From: JANXLS01 sp035308565
GTDB taxonomy: Bacteria; Planctomycetota; SZUA-567; H5-PLA8
Direction: 5' to 3'
Length of the DNA stretch: 64,000 bases
NCBI GenBank assembly: GCA_035308565.1
Contig: DATGGK010000128.1
Span: forward strand, 8,997 to 72,996
Made by a program: the position numbers and the translations under genes. Positions 7,245 to 15,807 of this stretch are shown piece by piece (position 1 is the stretch's first letter; the number at the start of each line of letters is the position of its first letter). Below the pieces are notes generated by a model. The model was not told the DNA's origin, ran no database searches, and saw nothing but the letters and a program-made list of their open reading frames with translations.

Positions 7245-9047
7245 ATGGGCAAAAACAAACGCCAGAAAAAGAACGCTCCGCCTGAAACCGCCGCTCCACA
7301 GGTTCCGCTCCGCGGCAAATGGCGCCGAATCGTTCGTGCCGCGTGCGTTGCGCTTGTTTTCGCCGGCATTGCGACGTGGTATTTCACTCATGCCTCGGGC
7401 TTGAACACCTCCCACCCGACTTTCGCGCAGGACATTGCCCCCGTCGTCCATAAGCAATGCGCCGTCTGCCATCACGCCGGCGGTTCCGCGCCGTTTGCGT
7501 TGATCGCCTACGCCGATGTTGCCAAGCACGCCGCGCAGATCGCCGGCCTGACACAGCGCCGCATCATGCCGCCGTGGATGCCCGAGCACGGTTACAACGA
7601 ATTCGAAGGCGAACGCCGCTTGAGCGGCGACGAAATCCTCATGCTTAAAAATTGGGCCGCGCAAGGCGCCGCCGAAGGCGATCCGAAGCGTGCGCCCGCT
7701 CCGCCGAAATTCGATTCGGAATGGCAGTTGGGCACGCCCGATCTGGTCGTGCAAATGCCGCACGTTTACACGCTGCCCAAAGAAGGCCGCGACCTGTATC
7801 GCAATTTCGCGTTTCCCATTCCCAACACGCAGGATCGCTTCGTCAAAGGCATCGAATTCCGCGCTGGCACGACGCGCATTCATCACGCCTTCATTTTCAT
7901 TGACCACACTCACGGCTCGCGCAGGCTCGACGGGAAAGAATCCGAACCTGGATGGCCAGGCATGAACGCGCCGTCGCCCACCGCGGAAACGCCCAGTTCG
8001 CAATTCACAAGCTGGCAACCCGGCCGCATCCCGCGCATGCACGAGGACATGGCCTGGCGCTTGCCGGTCGGTACCGATCTCGTGCTTCAGCTTCACATGC
8101 AGCCCAGCGGCAAGCCCGAACCGATTCAACCGTCCATCGCTTTTTATTTCACCGATCGTCCGGGCACAGTCCATCCCATGATCGTGCTGCTGCGCCGAGT
8201 GGATATTGACATCCCCGCCGGCGAAAAGGCATACTCGGTACGCGCGCAATACACGCTTCCCGTGGACGTGGACGTGCTCGGGCTGCTGCCGCACCTTCAT
8301 TATCTGGGAAAAGACGTCAAAGCCTTCGCCACGCTTCCCGACGGCAGCCGCACGCGGCTGTTGTGGATCAAAGATTGGAATTTCAACTGGCAAAGCGACT
8401 ATACCTGCAAGCGCCCGGTCTTCGTTCCCAAAGGCAGCCGCCTTGAAATGGAATACACGTTCGACAACTCGAAGGACAATCCACTCAACCCCAGCGACCC
8501 GCCCAAGCGCGTGCAATACGGCCCGAACTCAACCGACGAAATGGCTGAACTGTGGGTGCAGTTGGTTCCGCATTCAGCAGGCGATGCGGCCATTCTCCAA
8601 CAAGACCGCGCCCGCGCCGACATGGAGGATCTCTTCGCGCTCAACACCGTCCGCCTGCGGCAGAATCCTGCCGACAGCCACGCTCACCTTCAATTGGGAA
8701 AAGCGCTGATTCAGAAAGGACAGATGAACGAAGCCGAAGAACACCTGCGCGCGGCCGTGCGCTTCGGCGAGAACGACAGCGAGACGCATTATTTCCTCGC
8801 GTACTACTTAAACGATCACCTCGACGATCCAAAGCTGCGCGCCGAGTGCCTCCGCGAATTTCAGCGCGCCGTTCAGCTTGATCCTGAAAATTTCGAAGCC
8901 CTCAACGGCCTCGGGCGGACCCTGCTGCAACTCGGCGATCCCCGCGACGCCGCACGCGTATTGGCCGAAGCGCTGCGCCTGCACCCGGACGATCGAATCA
9001 TCAAGGAGAATCTGGAATTGGCGCGGAAGGCGTTGGGGAAGCAGTGA
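7245..9047 (+). CDS. Membrane-anchored cytochrome c / copper-monooxygenase-like / TPR protein
   Basis: About 600 residues. A Lys-rich N-terminus and one membrane anchor (~28-46) lead to a c-type heme site CAVCHH (~71-76) with later PPWMPEHGY (Met ligand candidate). A central domain resembles type II copper ascorbate-dependent monooxygenases: RIHHAFIF, LQLHMQPSGKPE and LLPHLHYLGKD give candidate copper ligands, followed by the family's DNSKDNPLNP and PNSTDEMAEL. Three TPR units (~470-595) end the protein. It should act in the periplasm; the substrate is unknown. The ATG at 7245 is preferred over one at 7224, which lies inside the terminator hairpin, although no ribosome binding site precedes it. 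Confidence 0.75.
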   Translation: MGKNKRQKKNAPPETAAPQVPLRGKWRRIVRAACVALVFAGIATWYFTHASGLNTSHPTFAQDIAPVVHKQCAVCHHAGGSAPFALIAYADVAKHAAQIAGLTQRRIMPPWMPEHGYNEFEGERRLSGDEILMLKNWAAQGAAEGDPKRAPAPPKFDSEWQLGTPDLVVQMPHVYTLPKEGRDLYRNFAFPIPNTQDRFVKGIEFRAGTTRIHHAFIFIDHTHGSRRLDGKESEPGWPGMNAPSPTAETPSSQFTSWQPGRIPRMHEDMAWRLPVGTDLVLQLHMQPSGKPEPIQPSIAFYFTDRPGTVHPMIVLLRRVDIDIPAGEKAYSVRAQYTLPVDVDVLGLLPHLHYLGKDVKAFATLPDGSRTRLLWIKDWNFNWQSDYTCKRPVFVPKGSRLEMEYTFDNSKDNPLNPSDPPKRVQYGPNSTDEMAELWVQLVPHSAGDAAILQQDRARADMEDLFALNTVRLRQNPADSHAHLQLGKALIQKGQMNEAEEHLRAAVRFGENDSETHYFLAYYLNDHLDDPKLRAECLREFQRAVQLDPENFEALNGLGRTLLQLGDPRDAARVLAEALRLHPDDRIIKENLELARKALGKQ

Positions 9048-9057
9048 GCGCAGGCTG

Positions 9058-9345
9058 CTAAGCGCTGCGCGCCAGCACTTTTCGCACCGTCGCGGGAACT
9101 CGATCCACGAGCATCAACAGCGACAATGCCGGACCTTCCGGCGTGCAGCGCGCCTGCTCCCAGTTTTGCAGTGTCGGTTTGGAAACGCGCAGCATCGCCG
9201 CGAATTCAGCTTGCGACATCTCCATCCGCTCGCGGATTGAGCGCACTTTTGCCGCGATGAACGCCGGCGACGGCCGCGCGCCAGTATGCGCGCGCATGGC
9301 ATTTAAATCCTGGCGGGTAAGATTTATCTTACGAACAAGTTTCAT
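9058..9345 (-). CDS. HTH antitoxin (HigA/Xre type)
   Basis: 95 residues. The C-terminal half has a lambda-repressor-like helix-turn-helix (residues ~38-75; RERMEMSQAEFAAMLRVSKPTLQNWE). The N-terminal extension is typical of antitoxins that follow RelE-like toxins. It binds and neutralises the toxin and represses the operon. The start codon lies inside the 3' end of the toxin frame (overlap 9329-9345), so the two were translationally coupled. It appears intact although the toxin frame is broken. Confidence 0.85.
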   Translation of the reverse strand: MKLVRKINLTRQDLNAMRAHTGARPSPAFIAAKVRSIRERMEMSQAEFAAMLRVSKPTLQNWEQARCTPEGPALSLLMLVDRVPATVRKVLARSA

Positions 9346-9660
9346 TTCTCCACTCCTCGACCGCTTTCATCAAGCGAGCCATCTCAAATGCAGACAAATC
9401 TTCCTTTTGGTTTTTTGGATACGCGTCGAGCAAAAAACGGACTCATCGACAACATAATAATAAATAATCCGCATTCCACCGCGCTTTCCGCGGGCCTTGC
9501 CAGGAATTGCCCACCTCAACTTGCGCAGTCCCCGGCTTCCAGGAATTACAGCACCCGCGATTGGATTGAGTGCAACATACTCTTCCAACTCCCACAATTC
9601 GAGATCGTCAATTAATTTGGTGATACGCGAAAGGAACGTGTCCGATTCGATTATCTCCAT
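9329..9660 (-). pseudogene. RelE/HigB-type toxin, frameshifted near the C-terminus
   Basis: The intact frame from 9660 ends early at 9370. The RelE-like part is clear: LDDLELWELEEYVALNP (~17-33), VIPGSRGLRKLRWAIPGKARGKRGG and MRIIYYYV, then the match stops at residue ~75. Adding one base to the six-base T run (minus strand; 9432-9437) restores the family's expected ending, LLDAYPKNQKEDLSAFE, through to a stop at 9329 overlapping the antitoxin start. So this is a genuine frameshift mutation, a sequencing error in a homopolymer, or programmed slippage. RelE-family toxins are ribosome-dependent mRNA endonucleases. Confidence 0.75.
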
Positions 9661-9666
9661 AATTTG

Positions 9667-9694
9667 ACTATACGCTACTTGCGCATACCTTCAA
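9667..9694 (-). promoter_or_regulatory. Candidate promoter of the toxin-antitoxin operon
   Basis: On the minus strand, TTGAAG (9689-9694), a 16-base spacer and TATAGT (9667-9672) lie directly ahead of the toxin ATG, leaving almost no leader. It overlaps the 3' end of the uvrA frame. Confidence 0.4.
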
Positions 9695-12659
9695 CTGCCA
9701 AATGCCTCTTCAAATACCTCCCCGTAAAACTCCCCGCCGTCGCGCAAATCGCTTCCGGAGTCCCTTGCGCCACGACGCGCCCGCCGCCTTCGCCGCCCTC
9801 CGGGCCCATGTCGATGATCCAGTCCGCCTGCTTGATCACGTCCAGGTTGTGCTCGATGATGATCGCGCTGTTTCCCAGATCCACCAAACGCTGCAAGACG
9901 TCCAGCAGCTTCGCGATGTCATGAAAATGCAGCCCCGTCGTCGGCTCGTCGAGCACATACAGCGTGTTGCCCGTCGCTTTCTTCGCCAGCTCAAACGCCA
10001 GCTTGATGCGCTGCGCTTCGCCGCCGCTGAGCGTGTTGCTCGATTGCCCGAGGCGAATGTAGCCGAGGCCCACGTCATGCAGCGTCTGCAAAACTTCGCG
10101 AATCTTCGGATGGTTCTTGAACATCGCCAGCGCCGCATCGACCGAAAGCGCCAGCACGTCCGCGATCGACAAATCCTTGAATTTCACTTCCAGCGTCTCG
10201 CGGTTGAAACGCTTGCCTTTGCACTGCTCGCACTGCACGTACACGTCCGCGAGAAAATGCATCTCGATCAGCTTCTGCCCCTGCCCCTGGCATTCTTCGC
10301 AGCGCCCGCCTTTCACATTGAACGAAAAGCGTCCGCCGTTATAGCCGCGAATTTTCGCTTCGGGCAGCGATGCGTAAAGTTTGCGGATTTCATCGAAGAC
10401 GCCGGTGTACGTCGCCGGATTGCTGCGCGGCGTGCGCCCGATCGGGCTTTGATCGATGTCGATGATTTTATCGACCGTTCCCGTGTTCACCCACACGCGG
10501 TCGCACGCACCGCCCTTGAAGCGCGCTGAATTCAAAATGCGCGCGAGATTCTTGTACAGCACCTCATTAATGAGCGACGACTTCCCGCTCCCCGACACGC
10601 CCGTCACGCACACAAATTTCCCCAACGGAATGTCCACGTCGATGTTCTTGAGATTGTTTTCGCGCGCGCCTTTGATGCGGATAAAACGCTTCCCGTCGTT
10701 TTCGCGCCGCGTCTTCGGGAGCGGAATCTCCAACTGCTTCGTCAAATATTTTCCCGTCAGCGAGCGCTCACACTTCCCCAAGTCCTTCGCCAAGCCCTGC
10801 CCGGTGATCTCGCCGCCGTGTTCGCCCGCGCCCGGACCCATGTCGATCAGCCAATCCGCGCGCGCCATCACGTCCTCGTCGTGCTCGACGACCAGAACGG
10901 TATTTCCCAAATCGCGCAGTTTGATCAGCGTGTCCAGCAGCCGGTCGTTGTCGCGCTGATGCAAGCCGATCGTCGGCTCGTCCAGCACATACGTCACGCC
11001 CACGAGCTTCGATCCAACCTGGCTCGCGAGGCGAATGCGCTGCGCTTCGCCGCCGCTGAGTGTGCCGCTGGTTCGGTCCAGCGTGATGTAGCCGAGTCCC
11101 ACGTCGTTCAAAAATCCCAGCCGCTCGCGCACTTCTTTCATGATCGGCGCGGCGATCTTCGCTTTCTCGCCTTCCATCGAAAGCTCCGCGAAAAATTTCG
11201 TCGCAACTTCGATGTTCATCCCCACGATCTCGTTCACATTCTTCCCGCCCACGCGCACCGCCAGCACTTCCGGCCGCAAGCGCGCGCCTTTGCAATCGGG
11301 ACAGCCGAGATCGGACATTAATTCGTGAATGCGCGCTTTGATGTTCTCGTTTTCCGTCGCATGAAAGCGCTCGGTGAGCGAACTCGCCAGCCCCTTCCAA
11401 TTCGCGCCCCAGCCGCGCTCCTGCTTCGGCGTCGCGCCGTACAGCAGCGCTTTGAACGTCTCCTTTGGAATTTTCTCGATCGGCGTTTCCAATGACACGC
11501 CCGCGCGCCGGCAGAAATTTCGAATCGCGCGCCCGTACCAAATCGCGTACGCATGACCGAGGCGCCACAATTGCCCGATCACGCCGCGCTCCACGTCGAG
11601 CTTTTTGTCCGGCACAAGCAGATCGACGTCCACCTCCATCTTCGTGCCAAGTCCCGCGCACGTCGGACAAGCGCCATACGGGCTGTTGAACGAAAACACG
11701 CGCGGCGAAAGCTCCTCCAGCCCCGAGCCATGAATCGGACACGCGTACTTTTCGCTAAACAAATGATCTCGCCCCTGTACCGCCGGCGTCTCGCCGGCCC
11801 GTGCAGCCTGAGCGCCTGCGCCCCGCCGTTCACCCCTCTCCCCTTGGGGGAGAGGGGCGGGGGGTGAGGGGTCGGTGCCATCCGTTTCGCTCGCAATCAC
11901 CAACCCCTCGCCCACCTTGAGCGCCAATTCAATCGAATCCGTGAGCCGCGTGCGCAGCGTCGGTTTCACCACGACGCGATCGATCACTGCCTCGATGTCG
12001 TGCTTGAACGTCTTCGCGACGGATTCCAACTCACGCGCATCGACAATCTTCCCGTCCACGCGCAGGCGTTGAAAGCCCTCGCGCCGCGCGGACGCAAAAA
12101 TCTCGCGGTGCTCGCCTTTCTGGCCGCGGATCAACGGCGCGAGAATATTCAGCCGCGTCCCGTCCGGCATTTTTATGATTGCATCGACGATCTTCTCCGC
12201 CGACTGGCTTTCGATCATCCGCCCACAGACGTGGCAATGCGGCGTCCCCACGCGCGCAAACAGCACGCGCAGGTAATCGTAAATCTCCGTCGTCGTCGCG
12301 ACCGTCGAGCGCGGGTTGCTCGACCCGCTGCGCTGCTCGATGGCAATCGTCGGCGTCAAGCCGTCGATCGACTCCATCTCCGGCTTTTCCATCATCTCGA
12401 GGAATTGCCGCGCGTACGCCGAGAGCGATTCCACGTAGCGCCGCTGGCCTTCGGCATAAATCGTGTCGAACGCAAGGCTCGATTTTCCCGACCCCGACAG
12501 CCCGGTGATGACCACCAGCTTGTCGCGCGGAATATCCACGTCGATGTTCTTGAGATTGTGTTCGCGCGCCCCGCGCACGCGGATCGCATGCGGGCGCGCG
12601 GTTAAGTTTTCACGGCTGTCCGACTGATTCATCGCTGCCTTATACCTCTCGAATTTCAC
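9675..12659 (-). CDS. uvrA: Excinuclease ABC subunit A, with an in-frame repeat insertion
   Basis: 994 residues, slightly longer than usual. UvrA is the damage-sensing ABC ATPase of nucleotide excision repair. Visible: Walker A GLSGSGKSS (~53) and GVSGSGKSS (~686); ABC signatures LSGGEAQRIRLA (~533) and LSGGEAQRIKLA (~870); D-E-P-T Walker B motifs; zinc module 1 as CPIH..ACPTC (a known Cys-to-His variant); zinc module 2 as CEEC..CEQC (~785). Residues ~261-296, just before zinc module 1, are a Pro/Gly/Arg-rich segment encoded by two palindromic repeats and have no counterpart in the family. A second in-frame ATG at 12632 is an alternative start. Confidence 0.97.
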   Translation of the reverse strand: MKFERYKAAMNQSDSRENLTARPHAIRVRGAREHNLKNIDVDIPRDKLVVITGLSGSGKSSLAFDTIYAEGQRRYVESLSAYARQFLEMMEKPEMESIDGLTPTIAIEQRSGSSNPRSTVATTTEIYDYLRVLFARVGTPHCHVCGRMIESQSAEKIVDAIIKMPDGTRLNILAPLIRGQKGEHREIFASARREGFQRLRVDGKIVDARELESVAKTFKHDIEAVIDRVVVKPTLRTRLTDSIELALKVGEGLVIASETDGTDPSPPAPLPQGERGERRGAGAQAARAGETPAVQGRDHLFSEKYACPIHGSGLEELSPRVFSFNSPYGACPTCAGLGTKMEVDVDLLVPDKKLDVERGVIGQLWRLGHAYAIWYGRAIRNFCRRAGVSLETPIEKIPKETFKALLYGATPKQERGWGANWKGLASSLTERFHATENENIKARIHELMSDLGCPDCKGARLRPEVLAVRVGGKNVNEIVGMNIEVATKFFAELSMEGEKAKIAAPIMKEVRERLGFLNDVGLGYITLDRTSGTLSGGEAQRIRLASQVGSKLVGVTYVLDEPTIGLHQRDNDRLLDTLIKLRDLGNTVLVVEHDEDVMARADWLIDMGPGAGEHGGEITGQGLAKDLGKCERSLTGKYLTKQLEIPLPKTRRENDGKRFIRIKGARENNLKNIDVDIPLGKFVCVTGVSGSGKSSLINEVLYKNLARILNSARFKGGACDRVWVNTGTVDKIIDIDQSPIGRTPRSNPATYTGVFDEIRKLYASLPEAKIRGYNGGRFSFNVKGGRCEECQGQGQKLIEMHFLADVYVQCEQCKGKRFNRETLEVKFKDLSIADVLALSVDAALAMFKNHPKIREVLQTLHDVGLGYIRLGQSSNTLSGGEAQRIKLAFELAKKATGNTLYVLDEPTTGLHFHDIAKLLDVLQRLVDLGNSAIIIEHNLDVIKQADWIIDMGPEGGEGGGRVVAQGTPEAICATAGSFTGRYLKRHLAVEGMRK
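11772..11876. repeat. Two palindromic elements inserted in frame inside uvrA
   Basis: Element A is gccggcg-tct-cgccggc (11782-11798). Element B has arms cccctctcccc (11833-11843) and ggggagagggg (11847-11857) plus a ggggtgagggg tail. Read on the minus strand, B has the same order of blocks (cccctcacccc, then a ctctccc/gggagag palindrome) as the intergenic elements at 52569, 59986 and 61064. The total length keeps the uvrA frame open. Confidence 0.85.
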
Positions 12660-12779
12660 TGCCTTCAGAGCCTTGCAATTTTACTTCAAAACCAACTGCG
12701 CGCCAGCGATTGAGACGCGGCGGTTGCGCGCAACGCCCCACTGTGCTAAAAGCATCTTCTCTTTTGAGCGGAGGCAGCC

Positions 12780-14573
12780 ATGAGCGGACGCACGCGCAGC
12801 TTCACTTTTGCAGCAATCTCGATCGGCATGATAGCGGTGCTTTACAGCCTGTCGCAAGCGCTGACGGGCTTCGCACACGCCGATCCCAAAGGCATCAAAT
12901 TCCTGGGCGTCGGTTCCTGCGGCGGCAAAGGCTGCCACAGCGAGGAACAGAAAATCCCAAAACCGCTCAACGACATCGCGCACGACGAATCCACCATCTG
13001 GGAGCGCCTCGATTACCACGCGCGCGCCTTCCAGGATTCGATCACAAAAAATCGCCTGAAAATCAAAGGCCTGCTCAACGAAAAATCGAAATCCATCGTC
13101 AAGAAACTCGGCATCGCCGACGCCACCACAAGCGAGCGCTGTACGAGCTGCCACGCGCTCTCAGGCTTTTCCAACGGTGAAAGCAAATCGCGCATCAAAT
13201 TGGATTTTGCAAAAGACATTAATCCCGAGGACATTGCCAAGCAGCGCTTCAAGCCCACCGACGGCGTCAGTTGCGATGGGTGTCATGGGCCTTCGCAAGC
13301 TTACCTCACGCCGCACCAGACCAAGGGCTGGACGCAACAGCAGCGCGTGGCCATTGGCGGCGACAAGCTTTACGATACGCTTGGATTGTACGACACGAAA
13401 AATCTGCGCATGCGCGCGAACATGTGCGTCTCGTGCCATCTCAAAATCGAAGCCGACTTGATCCAGGCCGGCCATCCGGAATTGCCTTTCGAATTGGATT
13501 CATTCTGCCATGGCGCGTGGATGCACTGGCGCCCGCAGGGCGATTATTTCGGCGTGAAAGCGTGGGCCATGGGCCAGTTTGTCTGCATGCGCGAAGCAGC
13601 GCTGCAGCTCAGCGACCGCGTCAAAGGCAAAGCGTCGCCCGGATTGATTCTCGACAGCTACAAACAACTGGCCGCTCACGTGATCATGTCGCGCCATCCC
13701 GCGAAACTCGTCGCGCCCGATTTGGACTCCGCGATCGGCGCGCAGATCGCCGCGATTCACACGGGCTGGTCTGATCCGGCAAAAGTCATGGCCGCCTGCG
13801 AAACCATTTCGAAAACCGCCGATGCGCTCGCTGAAAAACTCCTGCCCATGAAATTCGACGGCGCGCAGACCGAAACGCTGTGCAACGATGTCTCCGCCGA
13901 AGGCGAAGCTGCCGGAAAGAAAGGCTTTCGCGCCGCGCAACAATACACCTACGCGATGACTTCGCTGACCGAAGCCCGTTTTCTCAAAGGCGCCGCGCCC
14001 GATCCAGACCGCGCCGTGATGGACAAAAAGATGAAAGGCCAGCCCGATTTCGAAAAGCTCACCGCGCTTAACGACGAGATCGACGACCCGGCAAAATACA
14101 ATGCCGACAGTTTTGTCAAAGCCGCCAAAGATCTGATGTCACTTTTCAAAGGCGGCATGATGATCGCGCTTCCGCCAAATCCGCCCGATGCGTTCGCGGT
14201 CGATAAAAAGCCGGAGATTCCGCCGGTCGTTGACAAAAAGCCCGAAACGCCGCCAGTCGTCGATAAGAAACCGGACACGACGGCAGTGGTTGACAAGAAA
14301 CCGGAGACGCCGCCGGTTGTTGATAAGAAGCCGGAAACACCACCAGTCGTTGATAAAAAGCCCGACACGCAAGTCGTCGTAAAACCGGACACGCAGAAGA
14401 AACCTGATGAAACGCCGGGCGTGAAAATTACAGAGCCGTCGGACAATCGCCCTCCGTTGACACCGAAGGAATTCGGGACAGCCATTTTTTGCCCGAATTG
14501 CGGATTGAAGTGCCCGCCCGATTACAAGTATTGTCCCCGCTGCGGCCACGCGCTGCCGCAGATTGAAAAGTAG
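12780..14573 (+). CDS. Exported multiheme cytochrome c with C-terminal zinc ribbon
   Basis: 597 residues, with a strong GGAGG ahead of the ATG. A signal/anchor segment (~8-32) is followed by four heme sites: CGGKGCH (CX4CH, ~45), CTSCH (~120), CDGCH (~164) and CVSCH (~215), in the arrangement of cytochrome c554-like proteins. Residues ~300-465 are helical and unrecognised. Residues ~474-540 are a tandem VVDKKPETPP repeat, and the last ~25 residues form a CxxC..CxxC zinc ribbon (CPNCG..CPRCG). It is probably a periplasmic electron-transfer protein. A zinc ribbon on an exported cytochrome is odd. It stands alone. Confidence 0.8.
   Translation: MSGRTRSFTFAAISIGMIAVLYSLSQALTGFAHADPKGIKFLGVGSCGGKGCHSEEQKIPKPLNDIAHDESTIWERLDYHARAFQDSITKNRLKIKGLLNEKSKSIVKKLGIADATTSERCTSCHALSGFSNGESKSRIKLDFAKDINPEDIAKQRFKPTDGVSCDGCHGPSQAYLTPHQTKGWTQQQRVAIGGDKLYDTLGLYDTKNLRMRANMCVSCHLKIEADLIQAGHPELPFELDSFCHGAWMHWRPQGDYFGVKAWAMGQFVCMREAALQLSDRVKGKASPGLILDSYKQLAAHVIMSRHPAKLVAPDLDSAIGAQIAAIHTGWSDPAKVMAACETISKTADALAEKLLPMKFDGAQTETLCNDVSAEGEAAGKKGFRAAQQYTYAMTSLTEARFLKGAAPDPDRAVMDKKMKGQPDFEKLTALNDEIDDPAKYNADSFVKAAKDLMSLFKGGMMIALPPNPPDAFAVDKKPEIPPVVDKKPETPPVVDKKPDTTAVVDKKPETPPVVDKKPETPPVVDKKPDTQVVVKPDTQKKPDETPGVKITEPSDNRPPLTPKEFGTAIFCPNCGLKCPPDYKYCPRCGHALPQIEK
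14200..14382 (+). repeat. 30-bp coding tandem repeat (VVDKKPETPP)
   Basis: Six units of about 30 bases encode the decapeptide V-V-D-K-K-P-E/D-T-P-P in the linker of the multiheme cytochrome. Third codon positions vary between units, so the repeat is maintained at the protein level rather than freshly duplicated. It forms a charged, proline-rich spacer. Confidence 0.85.
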
Positions 14574-14588
14574 CTTATGTTGGCGGGG

Positions 14589-14632
14589 AAGACATTCTTG
14601 TCTGCCGGCGATGGCAGACATTCTTGTCTGCT
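14589..14632. repeat. Paired gacattcttgtc palindromes
   Basis: Two copies of the string gacattcttgtctgc, the second within a larger palindrome (gcagacattcttgtctgc, 14614-14631), lie between the cytochrome and the aminotransferase. The same gcagac..gtctgc arms occur in frame at 46488-46505. Confidence 0.75.
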
Positions 14633-14651
14633 CCACCATCAGGACTTCATC

Positions 14652-15800
14652 TTGACCACGCAACCGAAACGCAACATCCCCCTTTGCATCCCCGACATGG
14701 ACGAACAGGAATTCCACGCCATTGGCGAAGTCCTGAAGTCCGGCTGGCTCGCGCACGGCCCAATGAATCACGAGTTCGAACACCTCTTCGCCGAATTCGT
14801 CGGCGTCCCGCACGCGGTGAGTTTGAATTCCTGCGCCTCCGCGCTCTTCCTTGCCGTCCACGCCAACGGAATCAAAGGCGAAATCATCCTGCCGAGCTTT
14901 ACCTTCGTCGCCAGCGCCAACGCCGTCGTCACTGGCGGCGCGAACTGCGTCTTTGCGGACATTAATTACGACGATTGCTGCATCAACCCCGCGCACGTCG
15001 AAGCGTTGATCGGCCCGCGCACCGAAGCGATCATGCCCGTCCACTACGGCGGGCAGGCCGCCGACATGGAGCGCCTCGCCGCGATCGCGTCAAAGCACAA
15101 ATTGAAACTCATCGAAGATTCCGCCGAAGCCATCGGCGCGACGGTGAACGGGAAGCAGACGGGAAGTTGGGGAGACGGCTGCTGGTCGTTTTATCCGACG
15201 AAGAACCTCGCCACCGGCGAAGGCGGAATGCTCACCACGCGCGATGCCGCGTTGGCGGAAAAAGCGCGCGCCATCGCCGGACACGGCGTGGCCTCGTCAA
15301 CGTGGGCGCGCGAAAAGAAAGAGAAGCCCTGGCTGCGTGCGGCGACCTTCGCGGGATTCAATTTCCGCATGAGCAACATTCTCGCCGCGTGCGGCGTGGT
15401 CCAGATGAAAAAACTGGCCCACATGAACGACGCCCGCCGGGTCCGCGCCGCGCAATACAACGCGCTGCTCGACAGAAATTTCTTCGACCTTCCCGTCGAA
15501 ATGTCCGGACGCAAACATGTTTACCAGATGTACACGCTGAAACTTAAGGGCATCGACCGCACGAAATTCCTCGCCGACTTGCGCGCGCAAGGGATCGGCG
15601 CCACCGTGCATTTCGATCCGCCGGTTCACACGCAGCCCTTTTATGCGGACTTGTACAAATCCGCGCAACTCAACTTGCCGGTGACGAACAAAGTCGCCGC
15701 ATCCATCGTCACGCTGCCGATGTATCCGACGATGACCGAAAGCGACGTTGAATTTGTGGCGCAGGCGGCCAATGCGGCGGCGGCGAAGCATCGGATGTAA
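14652..15800 (+). CDS. DegT/DnrJ/EryC1/StrS family aminotransferase
   Basis: About 382 residues. A PLP-dependent sugar aminotransferase, usually adding the amino group to nucleotide-activated keto-sugars for surface glycans. Characteristic segments: IPLCIPDMDEQEFHAIGEVL (N-terminal substrate strand), SGWLAHGPMNHEFE, LPSFTFVASANAV, IEDSAEAIGA, and the PLP lysine in SFYPTKNLATGEGG (~180). The start is uncertain: an in-frame ATG at 14577 would translate the palindromic repeat, so the TTG at 14652, just before the conserved N-terminus, is preferred. The sugar substrate cannot be read from sequence; no sugar dehydratase is adjacent. Confidence 0.88.
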   Translation: MTTQPKRNIPLCIPDMDEQEFHAIGEVLKSGWLAHGPMNHEFEHLFAEFVGVPHAVSLNSCASALFLAVHANGIKGEIILPSFTFVASANAVVTGGANCVFADINYDDCCINPAHVEALIGPRTEAIMPVHYGGQAADMERLAAIASKHKLKLIEDSAEAIGATVNGKQTGSWGDGCWSFYPTKNLATGEGGMLTTRDAALAEKARAIAGHGVASSTWAREKKEKPWLRAATFAGFNFRMSNILAACGVVQMKKLAHMNDARRVRAAQYNALLDRNFFDLPVEMSGRKHVYQMYTLKLKGIDRTKFLADLRAQGIGATVHFDPPVHTQPFYADLYKSAQLNLPVTNKVAASIVTLPMYPTMTESDVEFVAQAANAAAAKHRM

Positions 15801-15807
15801 GAGCAGA

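Noticed and set aside
14200..14382. Possible CRISPR-like 30-bp repeat array
   Set aside because: Units are contiguous without spacers and encode a decapeptide in frame; it is a protein repeat.
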